This document shows, piece by piece, positions 13,817 through 23,100 of a stretch of DNA of 64,000 bases; position 1 is the first letter of the stretch, and every line of letters begins with the position of its first letter. The notes beneath the pieces were generated by a model. That model did no database searches and was not told where the DNA came from. It saw only the letters and a list, made by a program, of their open reading frames with translations. Position numbers and translations under genes: made by a program. The DNA lies in contig NZ_OZ242363.1 in assembly GCF_965208895.1 (NCBI RefSeq), positions 3,410,001 through 3,474,000 of the forward strand. Reading direction: 5' to 3'. The DNA is from Poriferisodalis sp965208895 (GTDB taxonomy: Bacteria > Actinomycetota > Acidimicrobiia > Acidimicrobiales > Poriferisodalaceae).

Positions 13817-15034
13817 ATGTATATTTCGGCTGTGATCGAGCGCGAGATGGCGGCGGAACTTCGCGAGCGGTTTGACCGTTACCCGTTCGTCATCGTCACC
13901 GGTCCGCGGCAGTCGGGCAAGACCACCCTGTGTCGCAGCGTGTTCGAGCAGCCCGGATGCGGGTATGTGAGCCTCGACGCTTTGGACAGGCGGGCGCATG
14001 CGCAGGCCGATCCGCGGGGTTTCCTGGCATCGCTGGGCACCCCGGCGATCATCGACGAAGTCCAGCATGTACCCGACCTGTTCTCCTACCTCAAGGAGCT
14101 TGCCGACCTCGATGGCCGCAACGGCCAGTACGTCTTGACGGGCAGCGAGAATCTCAAGCTGTCGGACAAGGTGCGAGAGTCGCTTGCGGGACGGGCGTCG
14201 CAGCTTCGGCTCTTGCCGCTTTCCCTGGCCGAAGTGCGCTCAGCGGGCGCCACGACGTCGTTCGGCGACATCGCCTACAGCGGCTTCTACCCCCGCATTG
14301 TCGCCGAGCGGCTCGAACCTCGCGAGGTGCTGACCGACTATTTCGAGATGTACGTAGAACGCGATGTCGGACGTATGGGCGGCGTCGGCGATCTGTCGGC
14401 CTTCCGGCAGTTCGTCGCTCTGTGCGCGGGCCGGGTCGGCACGCTGCTGGACCTGACGTCGCTCAGCGACGATGTCGGTGTCGCGCGCAGCACGATCCGC
14501 AAGTGGCTCACGGTGCTCGAACGCAGCTATATCGCTTTCTTGTTGCCGCCGTACTTCGCCAACATCCGAAAACGGCTGGTGAAATCTCCGAAGCTCTATT
14601 TCTACGACGTGGGTCTCGCGAGCTACTTGCTGGGCATCGAGCATCCACGGCAACTGGTGACCCATCCGCTGCGCGGGCCGCTGTTCGAGAACATCGTGAT
14701 CGCTGAAGCACTCAAGCACTGCTACAACCGGGGCCGCGAGCCGAGGCTGTCCTTCTTTCGCGACTCACGCGGGCTCGAGTGCGACCTGCTGTACGGACGA
14801 GGCCACGGGATCAACGCGATCGAAGCCAAGTCCGGCGCGACGGTCGCGAGCGAGTGGATCACGCGGATGGGCCGCGTCGCTGCCACCGTGCCGGCCATCA
14901 CCGAGCAGACCATCGCCTACGGCGGCGACAAGGCCATGACCTGGCGAGACGTCGGCATCGTCCCGCTCGACGAACTCGCCGACGCTCTCGCCGGATTCGA
15001 CACAGGAGCGCATCCCCGTGCCCCCAAGCCTTGA
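13817..15034 (+). CDS. AAA ATPase with DUF4143 domain (first copy)
   Basis: The 405-residue protein has a Walker A motif GPRQSGKTT (about residue 28), Walker B AIIDEVQ (about 77), a sensor segment YVLTGSENLKL and a C-terminal DUF4143 domain (YVERDVGRMGGVGDL, VKSPKLYFYDVGLASYLLGI). That domain has a PD-(D/E)xK-like core, LECDLL (about 320) with AIEAKSG (about 334). Such ATPases are frequent in defence islands and near toxin-antitoxin genes, but their job is not settled. The stop overlaps the AbiEi start by 17 bp, which suggests one operon with the AbiE pair. It is closely similar to the ATPase at 25034. Confidence 0.9.
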   Translation: MYISAVIEREMAAELRERFDRYPFVIVTGPRQSGKTTLCRSVFEQPGCGYVSLDALDRRAHAQADPRGFLASLGTPAIIDEVQHVPDLFSYLKELADLDGRNGQYVLTGSENLKLSDKVRESLAGRASQLRLLPLSLAEVRSAGATTSFGDIAYSGFYPRIVAERLEPREVLTDYFEMYVERDVGRMGGVGDLSAFRQFVALCAGRVGTLLDLTSLSDDVGVARSTIRKWLTVLERSYIAFLLPPYFANIRKRLVKSPKLYFYDVGLASYLLGIEHPRQLVTHPLRGPLFENIVIAEALKHCYNRGREPRLSFFRDSRGLECDLLYGRGHGINAIEAKSGATVASEWITRMGRVAATVPAITEQTIAYGGDKAMTWRDVGIVPLDELADALAGFDTGAHPRAPKP

Positions 15035-15884
15035 CGAAGCCATGGGGCGTCTCAGGTGTGCAGGGGCGACGTTCGTGACATCCGCGCAGGCAGCGGAACG
15101 GTTCGACATGGCTCGCTTCAACGCTGAGTGTTTGCTCGCCGAACTTGAGGATGCGTCCCGAGTGGTGCGAGTCTGCGACGGTGGCTGGGTTCCGACGCTG
15201 CAGCGTGGGCACGAACGGCGTGTCCCAGTGCTCGCTGAGTATCTGCATGACATGATGATTCATCTCGGGGTCGGCTATTACCTGAGCTATGCGGCGGCGG
15301 CTGAGCGGCGAGGGGCGTCGCATCATGGAGTGATGAGGCAGCGGGTCCTTGTCGAGACCGACGAAATGTGCCGGCTTGGGCTGAGGGAAGCCGACGGACC
15401 TGCCGATCTGGCTGTGTCGTTCCACCGGATCGACCCAGAGCATGGACGCCCTGCGTCGCTGTTGCGAGTTCTGTGCCTGCCGTGGCCTACTGACGGCGCG
15501 CCTGGGCGTTCCGAACGACGCACGCTGCGGGCAGCGACCGCGGAGACCGCGTTGCTGGACATGGTGGAACGGCCCGACCGTTGCGGCGGCATGGATCACG
15601 TCGCGACGATCGCCCGCAAGATGCTGTTCTGGCGGCTGCTGCATCCTGTCGAGTTCGCGGCCGTATCGGACCACTACGAAGCGTCCGTCGCTCGACGTGC
15701 AGGGTCGATGCTGCAGCGGCTCAGAGACCCGCAGCACAGGCTCCGTCTGGGACCGCTGCGACAGCGTGTGCGTCGCCGACCGCTCGACGCTCCAGTCGCT
15801 CTGCGAGACACGACACCCGATCACGGCCGCAAACAGGACCGATGGGGTGTCACCTGCGGGACACCACTGGACCCCGACGCATGA
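15018..15884 (+). CDS. AbiEi-type antitoxin (type IV toxin-antitoxin)
   Basis: The 288-residue protein starts at GTG with CAGGAG 8 bp upstream. The N-terminus is a winged-helix-like segment (TSAQAAERFDMARFNAECLL then LAELEDASRVVRV) and the middle has the AbiEi pattern (YYLSYAAAAERRGASHHGVM, RTLRAATAETALLDMVERPD). In known AbiE systems this protein represses the operon and counteracts the AbiEii toxin without stable complex formation. It overlaps the next gene as ATGA. The last ~45 residues are Arg-rich and less family-like. Confidence 0.8.
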   Translation: MPPSLDEAMGRLRCAGATFVTSAQAAERFDMARFNAECLLAELEDASRVVRVCDGGWVPTLQRGHERRVPVLAEYLHDMMIHLGVGYYLSYAAAAERRGASHHGVMRQRVLVETDEMCRLGLREADGPADLAVSFHRIDPEHGRPASLLRVLCLPWPTDGAPGRSERRTLRAATAETALLDMVERPDRCGGMDHVATIARKMLFWRLLHPVEFAAVSDHYEASVARRAGSMLQRLRDPQHRLRLGPLRQRVRRRPLDAPVALRDTTPDHGRKQDRWGVTCGTPLDPDA

Positions 15885-16696
15885 ACGTCTCCCCCCGATG
15901 GGACGCCATCATCGAAGACTGGCGTGCCACAGCACCGTGGGACGAACCTGAGCATGTGGTCCAAGACTTGGTTCTCAGTCGGCTGATCGTGGAAATCGCG
16001 AACGACAAGCGTCTGCGGCGACGTCTCGTGCTGCACGGCGGAACCTGTCTGCACAAGATCTGGCACAACACGCCCCTGCGTTACTCCGAAGACCTGGATT
16101 TCTTGTGCACGAAACCGCGGCATCTGCCGTTCGTGATGCGCCGGGTGAAACAGATCATGCGTCATGCCGGATTGTCGGACGCTCGATACAGCTTCTGGGG
16201 CTATCCGTCGATTGCGGCTTCTGAGGTCGACGGACGCGCTGTGGACCTGAAGGTGGATTTCAACCCGACACTCGAAGCAGCAAGACGAGCATTCAGGAAC
16301 CGGTCGTCTCGCGGCAGTCTCACCGTCGACACTGACTGGTACCGAGGCCAGACGACACTGATCCCGTGCGCGTCGCCCACCGACATCTTGGCGTCCAAAA
16401 TCGCCGCCATCATGACCCGAGCCAAACCACGCGACCTTGCAGACCTGTGCACCGGCTTCGCCGCCGGCCTCTCCGACGTCGACAGCGCAGTCGCCGCCTA
16501 CCACGAGCACTACCGCCGTCCGTCGCACCCGACGACACTGAAATCACGAGTCGACCTGCTGCTGGCCGACGAGACCTACCGCGCCGGATTGGCCGGCGGC
16601 ACCGATTACCAGCCGACACCGCTCACTGACGACTCAGTGCTTGCTGCGGCTGCCCAGATCGACAACAGCATCGCCAAGCGACGCTCCGCCACCTGA
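15881..16696 (+). CDS. AbiEii-type nucleotidyltransferase toxin
   Basis: The 271-residue protein has the DNA polymerase beta-like nucleotidyltransferase motifs of AbiEii/DUF1814: HGGTCLHKIW (about residue 52) and SEDLDFL (about 69-75) with the two catalytic Asp residues, then VDLKVDFNP. AbiEii-type toxins transfer nucleotides, in some members to tRNA, and cause reversible growth arrest and phage abortive infection. I chose the ATG at 15881, which overlaps the antitoxin stop; the frame is open further upstream but inside the antitoxin gene. Confidence 0.85.
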   Translation: MNVSPRWDAIIEDWRATAPWDEPEHVVQDLVLSRLIVEIANDKRLRRRLVLHGGTCLHKIWHNTPLRYSEDLDFLCTKPRHLPFVMRRVKQIMRHAGLSDARYSFWGYPSIAASEVDGRAVDLKVDFNPTLEAARRAFRNRSSRGSLTVDTDWYRGQTTLIPCASPTDILASKIAAIMTRAKPRDLADLCTGFAAGLSDVDSAVAAYHEHYRRPSHPTTLKSRVDLLLADETYRAGLAGGTDYQPTPLTDDSVLAAAAQIDNSIAKRRSAT

Positions 16697-16760
16697 ACGT
16701 CGCGCACCGCACGGCGTTCCCTCACTGAGCTACTCCACGCGCAGATGCGAAGCGCCAGTA

Positions 16761-19700
16761 TCACTCGCCGCTTGAACTGTCCGTCACAGCCTCGTAGCCG
16801 CCAGCCGCGTTCAGCGCCCAGGTGATCGGCTGGCGGCCCATGCTGCAGACGATGCTGGGTTCGGCGTGGTCGCCTTGGGGGACGGGGGGTACGCAGAGCC
16901 GGTCGTCTTTGTGGAGGTCGACGATGAGGGCGGCGAGGTCGTCGTCGCTGCGTTCTCGCAGGGCGCGGGCAAGTCGCTGGGTTGCCGACTCGTAGAGCGG
17001 GCGTGCGTTGATCGCGTCGAGTGCGGCTTCGAGGTCGGCTTTGGTGACCCACAGGGTGTCGGCGAAATTGTCGAGCTGGCCGTCGAAGCGGTTCCACACT
17101 TTTCCGCGCACGCCTTGCAGGGCGCCGCTCGTGCGGCCTGTGGGGGTACGCAGCGCGCCTCGCAGCGCCTCGGCAACGAGGTCGTGGTGGCCGTCGAGGC
17201 GTGGCACCGACGGCGTGGACGGCGCCGACTCAGCGAGCCGAAGCGCTTCTTGGGGGGTGACCCGCCGGCTGCTGCGGTCGGCCTCAATGAACGCGAATGC
17301 GTCGGCGCCGGCGTGTGTCTGTGTGTGGATCACCACGCCGGGCACTGCATCGGCCGGGCTGTCGTCGAGCGCCTTGGTCGCGTACACCGCATTGGGCAGC
17401 GCCGCCACTCTCGCTGCCAGGTCAGGGTCGGCGCTCTCTGCGTGGCGCCAGATCTCGTATGCCATCGACACGGGGTCCACATCGTCGACGCCGGCACCGA
17501 GCCCGAAGCCTGACGATTCGTCGAAGACTCCGGAGATCATCTGCCGTTCGGAGTGGTGGCCGAAGAAGGCCTCATCGGAGCCGAGCAGCTGGGCGTTCTC
17601 GCCGAGTCGGCGCAGCACGCGCCCGCGCAGTTCGATCTCTTTCTCCACCGAGGCGTCGGGCATGAGCGACACCACCAGCACCTCAGCGGAGCGCTGCCCG
17701 ATGCGATCGACTCGTCCGGCGCGCTGCACCAGCTTGACGATCGCCCACGGCAGGTCGTAGTTGACCACGATGTGGGCGTCCTGGAGGTTCTGGCCTTCCG
17801 ACAGCACATCGGTCGACACCAGCACTCGCAGCTCGTCGCGCACCGGCTCGCCGTCGCGGCCGAAGCCGTTGGACACCGGCGAGAATCGCTGCGCGACGGC
17901 GGTGGGATCGTCGGTGTCGCCGGTAACGAGCCCTGCATCGCGGACCCCGCGCCGCCCCAGCTCTGCCGACACATAGCGGGCAGTGTCGGCAGCCTCGGTG
18001 AAGATCAGCACTTTGGCGTCGGGGTGCTGCGCGGTGACCGCGTCCATCAGCGCTGCGATCTTGCCGTCGCGATCTGCGTCCCAGTCTCCGAAGCGGTCCA
18101 GCAGGCCGCTGATGATGTCCGCATCGGCGCGCAGCTCGTTGACAAGATCGGCGCTGAACATGTGCGGCGGCGCCCAGCGGATCGCTTTGGGGCTCTTGGC
18201 GCGCAGCTTGTCGTACGCACTTGCCGCAGTGCCGGCGTCAGCGCCGAACAGCGCAGCGCCGTCGCTGTCGTCGTCTTCGCCGGTGTCCTCGGGTTCCTGG
18301 TCGGTCTCGGCTGCCCACAGCGCGTTGTCCACCGAGCCGACCGGCATCGGAAAGCCGTTCTCGAGCGCATATGCCGCCACCAGGTTGCGCAGCCGGTGAC
18401 GGCGAAGGGTCGCCACGAACGCCGGCCCCGACGACGACAGCCGCTTGAACATCGTGATCCTCGTGAAGCCCGCCAGGTTGCCCTGCACTGAGTTCTCGAG
18501 GTCTTCGACCAGCTGCCGCTCGGTCTTGTCGCCGGGCGCGAAGTCGTCGTCGATGTAGTAGCCGAGCTGGTAGCGGGGCAGCCGCAGGTCGCGGATCGCG
18601 TCGAGAGTGCGATCCGAGGTCATCTCGTGCGCTGGGTCGTCGGGGGTGAGGTCCCAGTCGACCGGCAGAGGTATCCGCTCGGGGAAATAGAACGGCTTGC
18701 CCGTGCCGAACTCCAGGTAGCGCCGGCCTTGCTCATCGGTGAGCGCGTAGTTGTCCTCCACGAAGCGGCGCGTGCGGCGCACCATGTACTGCGACATGAG
18801 CGCCTGCCAGTCCTCCAGGTGCTCCGACCGTGCGAACGCTGCCAGCGACGACGTCTGACCGTTGCACAGATACGAGAAGTCGCCTTCGCCGGTCTCGGCG
18901 ATCGCCCGCTCGGGCCGCACGCCCAGATCGGCGTCAGGTCGGATGAACAGCGACAGCTGCGACGCGAGATCGCCGAGCTGCTTGTTGTAGGGGGTCGCCG
19001 TCAGCAGCAACGTCCGCGAGTCGTTGTCGGCGATGTAGTCCTTGATGGCCCGATGGTCCCGCCGCTTGTCGCTGCGCAGGTTGTGCGCCTCGTCGATGAT
19101 GACCAGCCGGTAGCGGCGGGCGTCGGGCAGGTTCCTGTGAACCATCGACAGCGACTCCACCTTGCCGCGCACCTCATAGCGATGCAGGTACGACTCCCAC
19201 ATCTCGGTCAGGTTCTTCGGGCAGATCACCAAGGTCTCGAAGCCCTGCTCCTCTTGGAGCAGCCGGGCGATCGCGGTGCCCACAAGCGTCTTACCGAGCC
19301 CGACCACATCGCCGATCATCGCCCCGCCCTTGCCCATCACGATCCGAGCGGCGATCTTCACCGCGGCCGCCTGGAAGTCCAGAAGCTCGTTCTGCATCGA
19401 CGCCGGCAAGCCGTACTCCACAAGCCCTTCGCGTGCCTCCTGCGAGAGGTGGTACGCCATCTTCAGATAGACCAAGTACGGGTCGAGCGGCTCCTCCGAG
19501 ACCCACGACTCCTTCAGAATCTCCGCGAGTTGAGGTGCTGCGTCAGCGCTGAGAGGATCGTTCCAGCGATCATCGAACCAACGAGCGAGCTTCTCGGTGG
19601 CATCGCCATCCACCACGTCCACGTTCAGCTCGCCCTGATCTCGCAGCCCCGAGCTGGTCAAGTTCGACGATCCGACGTAGGCCACGCGAGGCGCCGCGGT

Positions 19701-20147
19701 GTCGCCGCGATGACAGAGATACAGCTTGGCGTGCAGCCGATGAGCCAAGTGCACCTTGACCTTGACGGCGCCCGATTCGATCTGGTGCAGCAGAGTCCGC
19801 AATGCTGTCTCGTCGCCATACGTCGGCAAACCGACCTGCAACTGCTCTCGGTACTCGCCGACCGTCTCGTTCCTCAGGCGAGCAGCGCCCTCATTGTCCA
19901 TTGGAGCGGCCCGCTCAAGACGCGCCAACCGCGCCATCTCATCGGCCGGCGCTTCGTGCATGCCGACAAGAATCCGCGCCTTCGGACCGTCAGCCCGCTT
20001 CGGCAGCGCATCCACCGCATCGGCCAACAACCCCCAGCCACGCAGGTTGAAGTAACCGATCGCCGTGTCCAACTGGTACGACGACGACAGAGAGTCCAGC
20101 AATTCGCTCTCGGCATCCAGAGCGATGTTGTCAACGATCTTCGGCAC
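16761..20147 (-). CDS. PLD-SNF2 helicase/nuclease of a restriction-type defence module
   Basis: The 1,128-residue protein starts at a GTG four bases after the methyltransferase stop, with AAGGA in front. Domains in order: a phospholipase D-like nuclease half-site (HRLHAKLYL about 137, YVGSSNLTSSG about 158), an SNF2 helicase core with Walker A GDVVGLGKT (about 281), VIIDEAHNLR (about 350) and LLLTATPYNK (about 381), and the C-terminal RecA lobe (VLVSTDVLSEGQNLQDAH about 775, QRAGRVDRIGQRS about 810). The family is seen next to Eco57I-type methylases in defence loci. Coupling to the methylase suggests DNA translocation and cleavage controlled by methylation; this is inference. Its 3' end shares ~50 bp with the MNT-HEPN gene end. 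Confidence 0.85.
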   Translation of the reverse strand: MPKIVDNIALDAESELLDSLSSSYQLDTAIGYFNLRGWGLLADAVDALPKRADGPKARILVGMHEAPADEMARLARLERAAPMDNEGAARLRNETVGEYREQLQVGLPTYGDETALRTLLHQIESGAVKVKVHLAHRLHAKLYLCHRGDTAAPRVAYVGSSNLTSSGLRDQGELNVDVVDGDATEKLARWFDDRWNDPLSADAAPQLAEILKESWVSEEPLDPYLVYLKMAYHLSQEAREGLVEYGLPASMQNELLDFQAAAVKIAARIVMGKGGAMIGDVVGLGKTLVGTAIARLLQEEQGFETLVICPKNLTEMWESYLHRYEVRGKVESLSMVHRNLPDARRYRLVIIDEAHNLRSDKRRDHRAIKDYIADNDSRTLLLTATPYNKQLGDLASQLSLFIRPDADLGVRPERAIAETGEGDFSYLCNGQTSSLAAFARSEHLEDWQALMSQYMVRRTRRFVEDNYALTDEQGRRYLEFGTGKPFYFPERIPLPVDWDLTPDDPAHEMTSDRTLDAIRDLRLPRYQLGYYIDDDFAPGDKTERQLVEDLENSVQGNLAGFTRITMFKRLSSSGPAFVATLRRHRLRNLVAAYALENGFPMPVGSVDNALWAAETDQEPEDTGEDDDSDGAALFGADAGTAASAYDKLRAKSPKAIRWAPPHMFSADLVNELRADADIISGLLDRFGDWDADRDGKIAALMDAVTAQHPDAKVLIFTEAADTARYVSAELGRRGVRDAGLVTGDTDDPTAVAQRFSPVSNGFGRDGEPVRDELRVLVSTDVLSEGQNLQDAHIVVNYDLPWAIVKLVQRAGRVDRIGQRSAEVLVVSLMPDASVEKEIELRGRVLRRLGENAQLLGSDEAFFGHHSERQMISGVFDESSGFGLGAGVDDVDPVSMAYEIWRHAESADPDLAARVAALPNAVYATKALDDSPADAVPGVVIHTQTHAGADAFAFIEADRSSRRVTPQEALRLAESAPSTPSVPRLDGHHDLVAEALRGALRTPTGRTSGALQGVRGKVWNRFDGQLDNFADTLWVTKADLEAALDAINARPLYESATQRLARALRERSDDDLAALIVDLHKDDRLCVPPVPQGDHAEPSIVCSMGRQPITWALNAAGGYEAVTDSSSGE

Positions 20148-20151
20148 GCTG

Positions 20152-23100
20152 CTATTCCTTGTTGCCGAACACCATGCGGTCGCGCAGATTCCCCGCAGCG
20201 TCGAACGCGTCCTCGATGCCCCATGCCTGCGCCAGCAGCCAGTCCGCCCGGTCGGTGATGTGCCGGAGCTTCGCCATGTTGTACCGGCTGACCCTGATTC
20301 CGGCATTCAATTGCCATGCCAAGTGCCTGGGCATCTCGCTTTGAAGCGATCTTGACAAGCTCAGTAGGCTCTCGAGTTCCATGTCACCCGGGGCAGGGTT
20401 GCCCGCATCAACGGCGTCGCGCGCAAGTCCTTCAATGTCACCCGGAAACGCTGCAAGCGTGGTCCGGGTGACATTGAACTCGTCCCCGTACATCATCCAC
20501 CAGAGATAGGCCCAGCGTCCCGCCAGCGTCACGAGTGCGATGTCTCGTTGGTGCTCATCTCGGAAATAGAGCACACCGTCATGCGGTGAGCACGTTTCTC
20601 TGCCGCTCTTGTCGACTATCGGTGGCCGATCGACATACGCACTGAGGAAGTACTGAGCCACCTTCTTGAAGTACAGCGGGTAAGGCGATGAGGAATGCAA
20701 GACGTCACCAACAGGTCGGCGTTCCCTCAACGCGGTGAAGGCACGAGCCATGACACGTGGGTCGGCCAACGGCCATTGTGCGTCGCTCCCGCGAGCGAAG
20801 AGACTCGAATCTGGCTGCCCGTACTCAAGCGAGTCGAAGAGTCGGTCGCGTGCCTCTGAGAGCCACCGATTGCACTTGGTGATGGCAAACCGTTCGTCTC
20901 CGCGCCGCGACCCCACCAGGATGATGTTGCGAACATCAGCGGAGCCCGCAAAGAGCAAATCCGGGCGCTTCGCGAATGCCGAAGCCCAAACACAGGCCAA
21001 GAATTGTTGCAGGAAGAATCTGAGATTCGCAAACCCCGCTCGAAAGCCAAGGTTGTGCATGACGATCATGGCGAAGCGGCCTCTTGCGTTGAGCAGGGTG
21101 GCTGCTCGCTCCATGCAGACGGCGTAGAGGTCGGGGCACTTCTGGGTCGCGTACCCGAGCCAGCGGTAGCTCGTGACCTTCGACGTCTTGATATACGGCG
21201 GGTTGCCGGTGATGACGTCGAAACCGCCTTGGCGCCACACGCTGGGGAACTCCACGAACCAGTGGAACGGCTGGTGCGAACTCACCCAGTCGTCGAGGTC
21301 GCCGTCTTCGTCTCGCATGTCGTGCAGCAGTGTGTCGGCCAGGCTGCGGGCGGCTCGGAGCTGCGCTTGGAGTTGTTGTTTCGCGTCCGAGTGGTCGAGC
21401 TGGCCGGTGTCGTCGGTCTCCGCAGCGATGTAGGCGTCGAAGGCGTCGGCGATGTGCTGAGCCGTGCCCTCGACCTGCTCGAGCTGGGTCACTTGGTCGA
21501 GCCTGTGGCTGAACAGGCGCCCCTTGGCGTCCTCGGCGTCGGCGATGCCCACGAGCAGATTGCCGCACTTGATGTTGAAATCCAGGTCGGGCAGCGGTTC
21601 GAGGTGCTCCACGTCGTCGATCTGGGCGGCGAGCTTCAAGAACAGCCGGAGCTTGGCGATCTCCGGCGCGTCGCGCATCAGGTCGACGCCGAACAAGTTG
21701 CGTAGGCAGATCGTCTTCAGCAGCCAGTACCGGCTGCTGGGATGCGTTCGGGCCTCGGCGAGGAACGACGGCACTGGTTCATTGCGAGCTTCGAGTTCGA
21801 CGGCTCGTGCCAGCACTTCGCTGTACAGCGGTTCGAGCACGTCGAGCGCTGCGAACAGGAACGCCCCGGAGCCCACCGTCGGATCGCAGACGGTCAGCGA
21901 GCGCAGCACCTCGAACGCGGTGTCGCACTCGGCAGCGTTCGGCAGCTGGCTCAGGTAGTCGCGCAGCAGCTCCGGGAGGTCAAGATTCTCGGTGATCGCG
22001 TCATCGACGGTCCACGTCCGCGACGGGTCGGACAGCATGTCGGCTTGGCGCCGGTAGCGCTCCCGCCGATGCACCACATCGCACCAGCGTTCGCCGGGCA
22101 ACGCAAGGTGCTCGCCCGGGGGCGGCAACTCCACGTACTCGGCCGGGTCGCCGCTGTGCCACTGCCACGGCCACGCATCCCCGACAGGTGGCAGGTCGCC
22201 TTCGCCGCGTGCCGTCCGTCCGTCCGTCCGTCCGTCCGTCCGTCCGTCCGTCCGTCCGTCCGTCCGTCCGTCCGTCCGTCCGTCCGTCCGTCCGTCCGTC
22301 CGTCCGTCCGTCCGTCCGTCCGTCCGTCCGTCCGTCCGTCCGGAGGTTGGCAATTCTATGCCGTGAGCGTTGCTGCTATGGAGATAGGAGCTGCCGGAGC
22401 CGGCCAGCAGCAGCGCCGGGCTGTCCAGCCCGGCGGCGACAAGACGGTCAGCGACCGCGGGCAGGATCGTCGATGTTGCCATGTAGCCGGTCACGTCCGG
22501 CTTGGTGTAGTACGCCCCGTTCTCCTTCTGGCCTGCGTCGGTGAAGTTGATGTACTGCTCGAAGATGAACCCGAGGATGTCCGGGTTGATCTCGTTCGTC
22601 GCGCCGGTGGGGGATTCGTCCAAGTGCCAGCGCCACTTGCCGAGGAAGTCGAACAATGACTCGAACGCCTCGTCGGCGATATCGATGTCGTAGGTCTGCT
22701 CGAGTTCGTGAGGCTCGAAGATCCCGCCGTTGACGTAGGGCACATCACCGATGATGCGTTCGATCCCGGGGTCAATGCCTGAACGTGAGCCCCGCGGGCT
22801 TCCGAGACCTACATGGAAGAGCGGCACGAGGAACTGCTTGTAGAACGCGAAGAACTGGTCGGCGCCGCAGTGCTGCCGCACCATCGCCAGACGGTTGCGC
22901 AGATAGCCCCGATCGCGGTCAAGGAACCTCTTGTGCTGGATGAAATAGATGAACATGATCCGGTTCAGCAGGACCGACGCGTACCACCGGCGGTGCTCAT
23001 CCACATCGATTCCCTGCACCGTCGCAGCGAAGTTCTTGTGGTGCTTCTGGAATTCCCGGTAGAACGACTTGGTCACCTTGTCTGCGTTGAACGAACGCCG

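Noticed and set aside
13758..13834. Short frame MFAQIGDVIVELREIAEPQA...
   Set aside because: It reads like a real protein end, but it is only ~25 codons from its ATG and overlaps the ATPase start; kept only as a note under the 51-bp repeat.
18627..20258. 543-residue plus-strand frame
   Set aside because: Antisense shadow of the PLD-SNF2 helicase; low-complexity composition typical of opposite-strand GC-rich frames.
22212..22339. CRISPR array
   Set aside because: The repeat unit is 4 bp with no spacers; no cas genes are present anywhere in the window.
22188..22544. Long Arg-Pro-Ser-Val repeat frame on the plus strand
   Set aside because: It is the antisense reading of the CCGT tract within the methyltransferase; all frames of a 4-bp repeat stay open.
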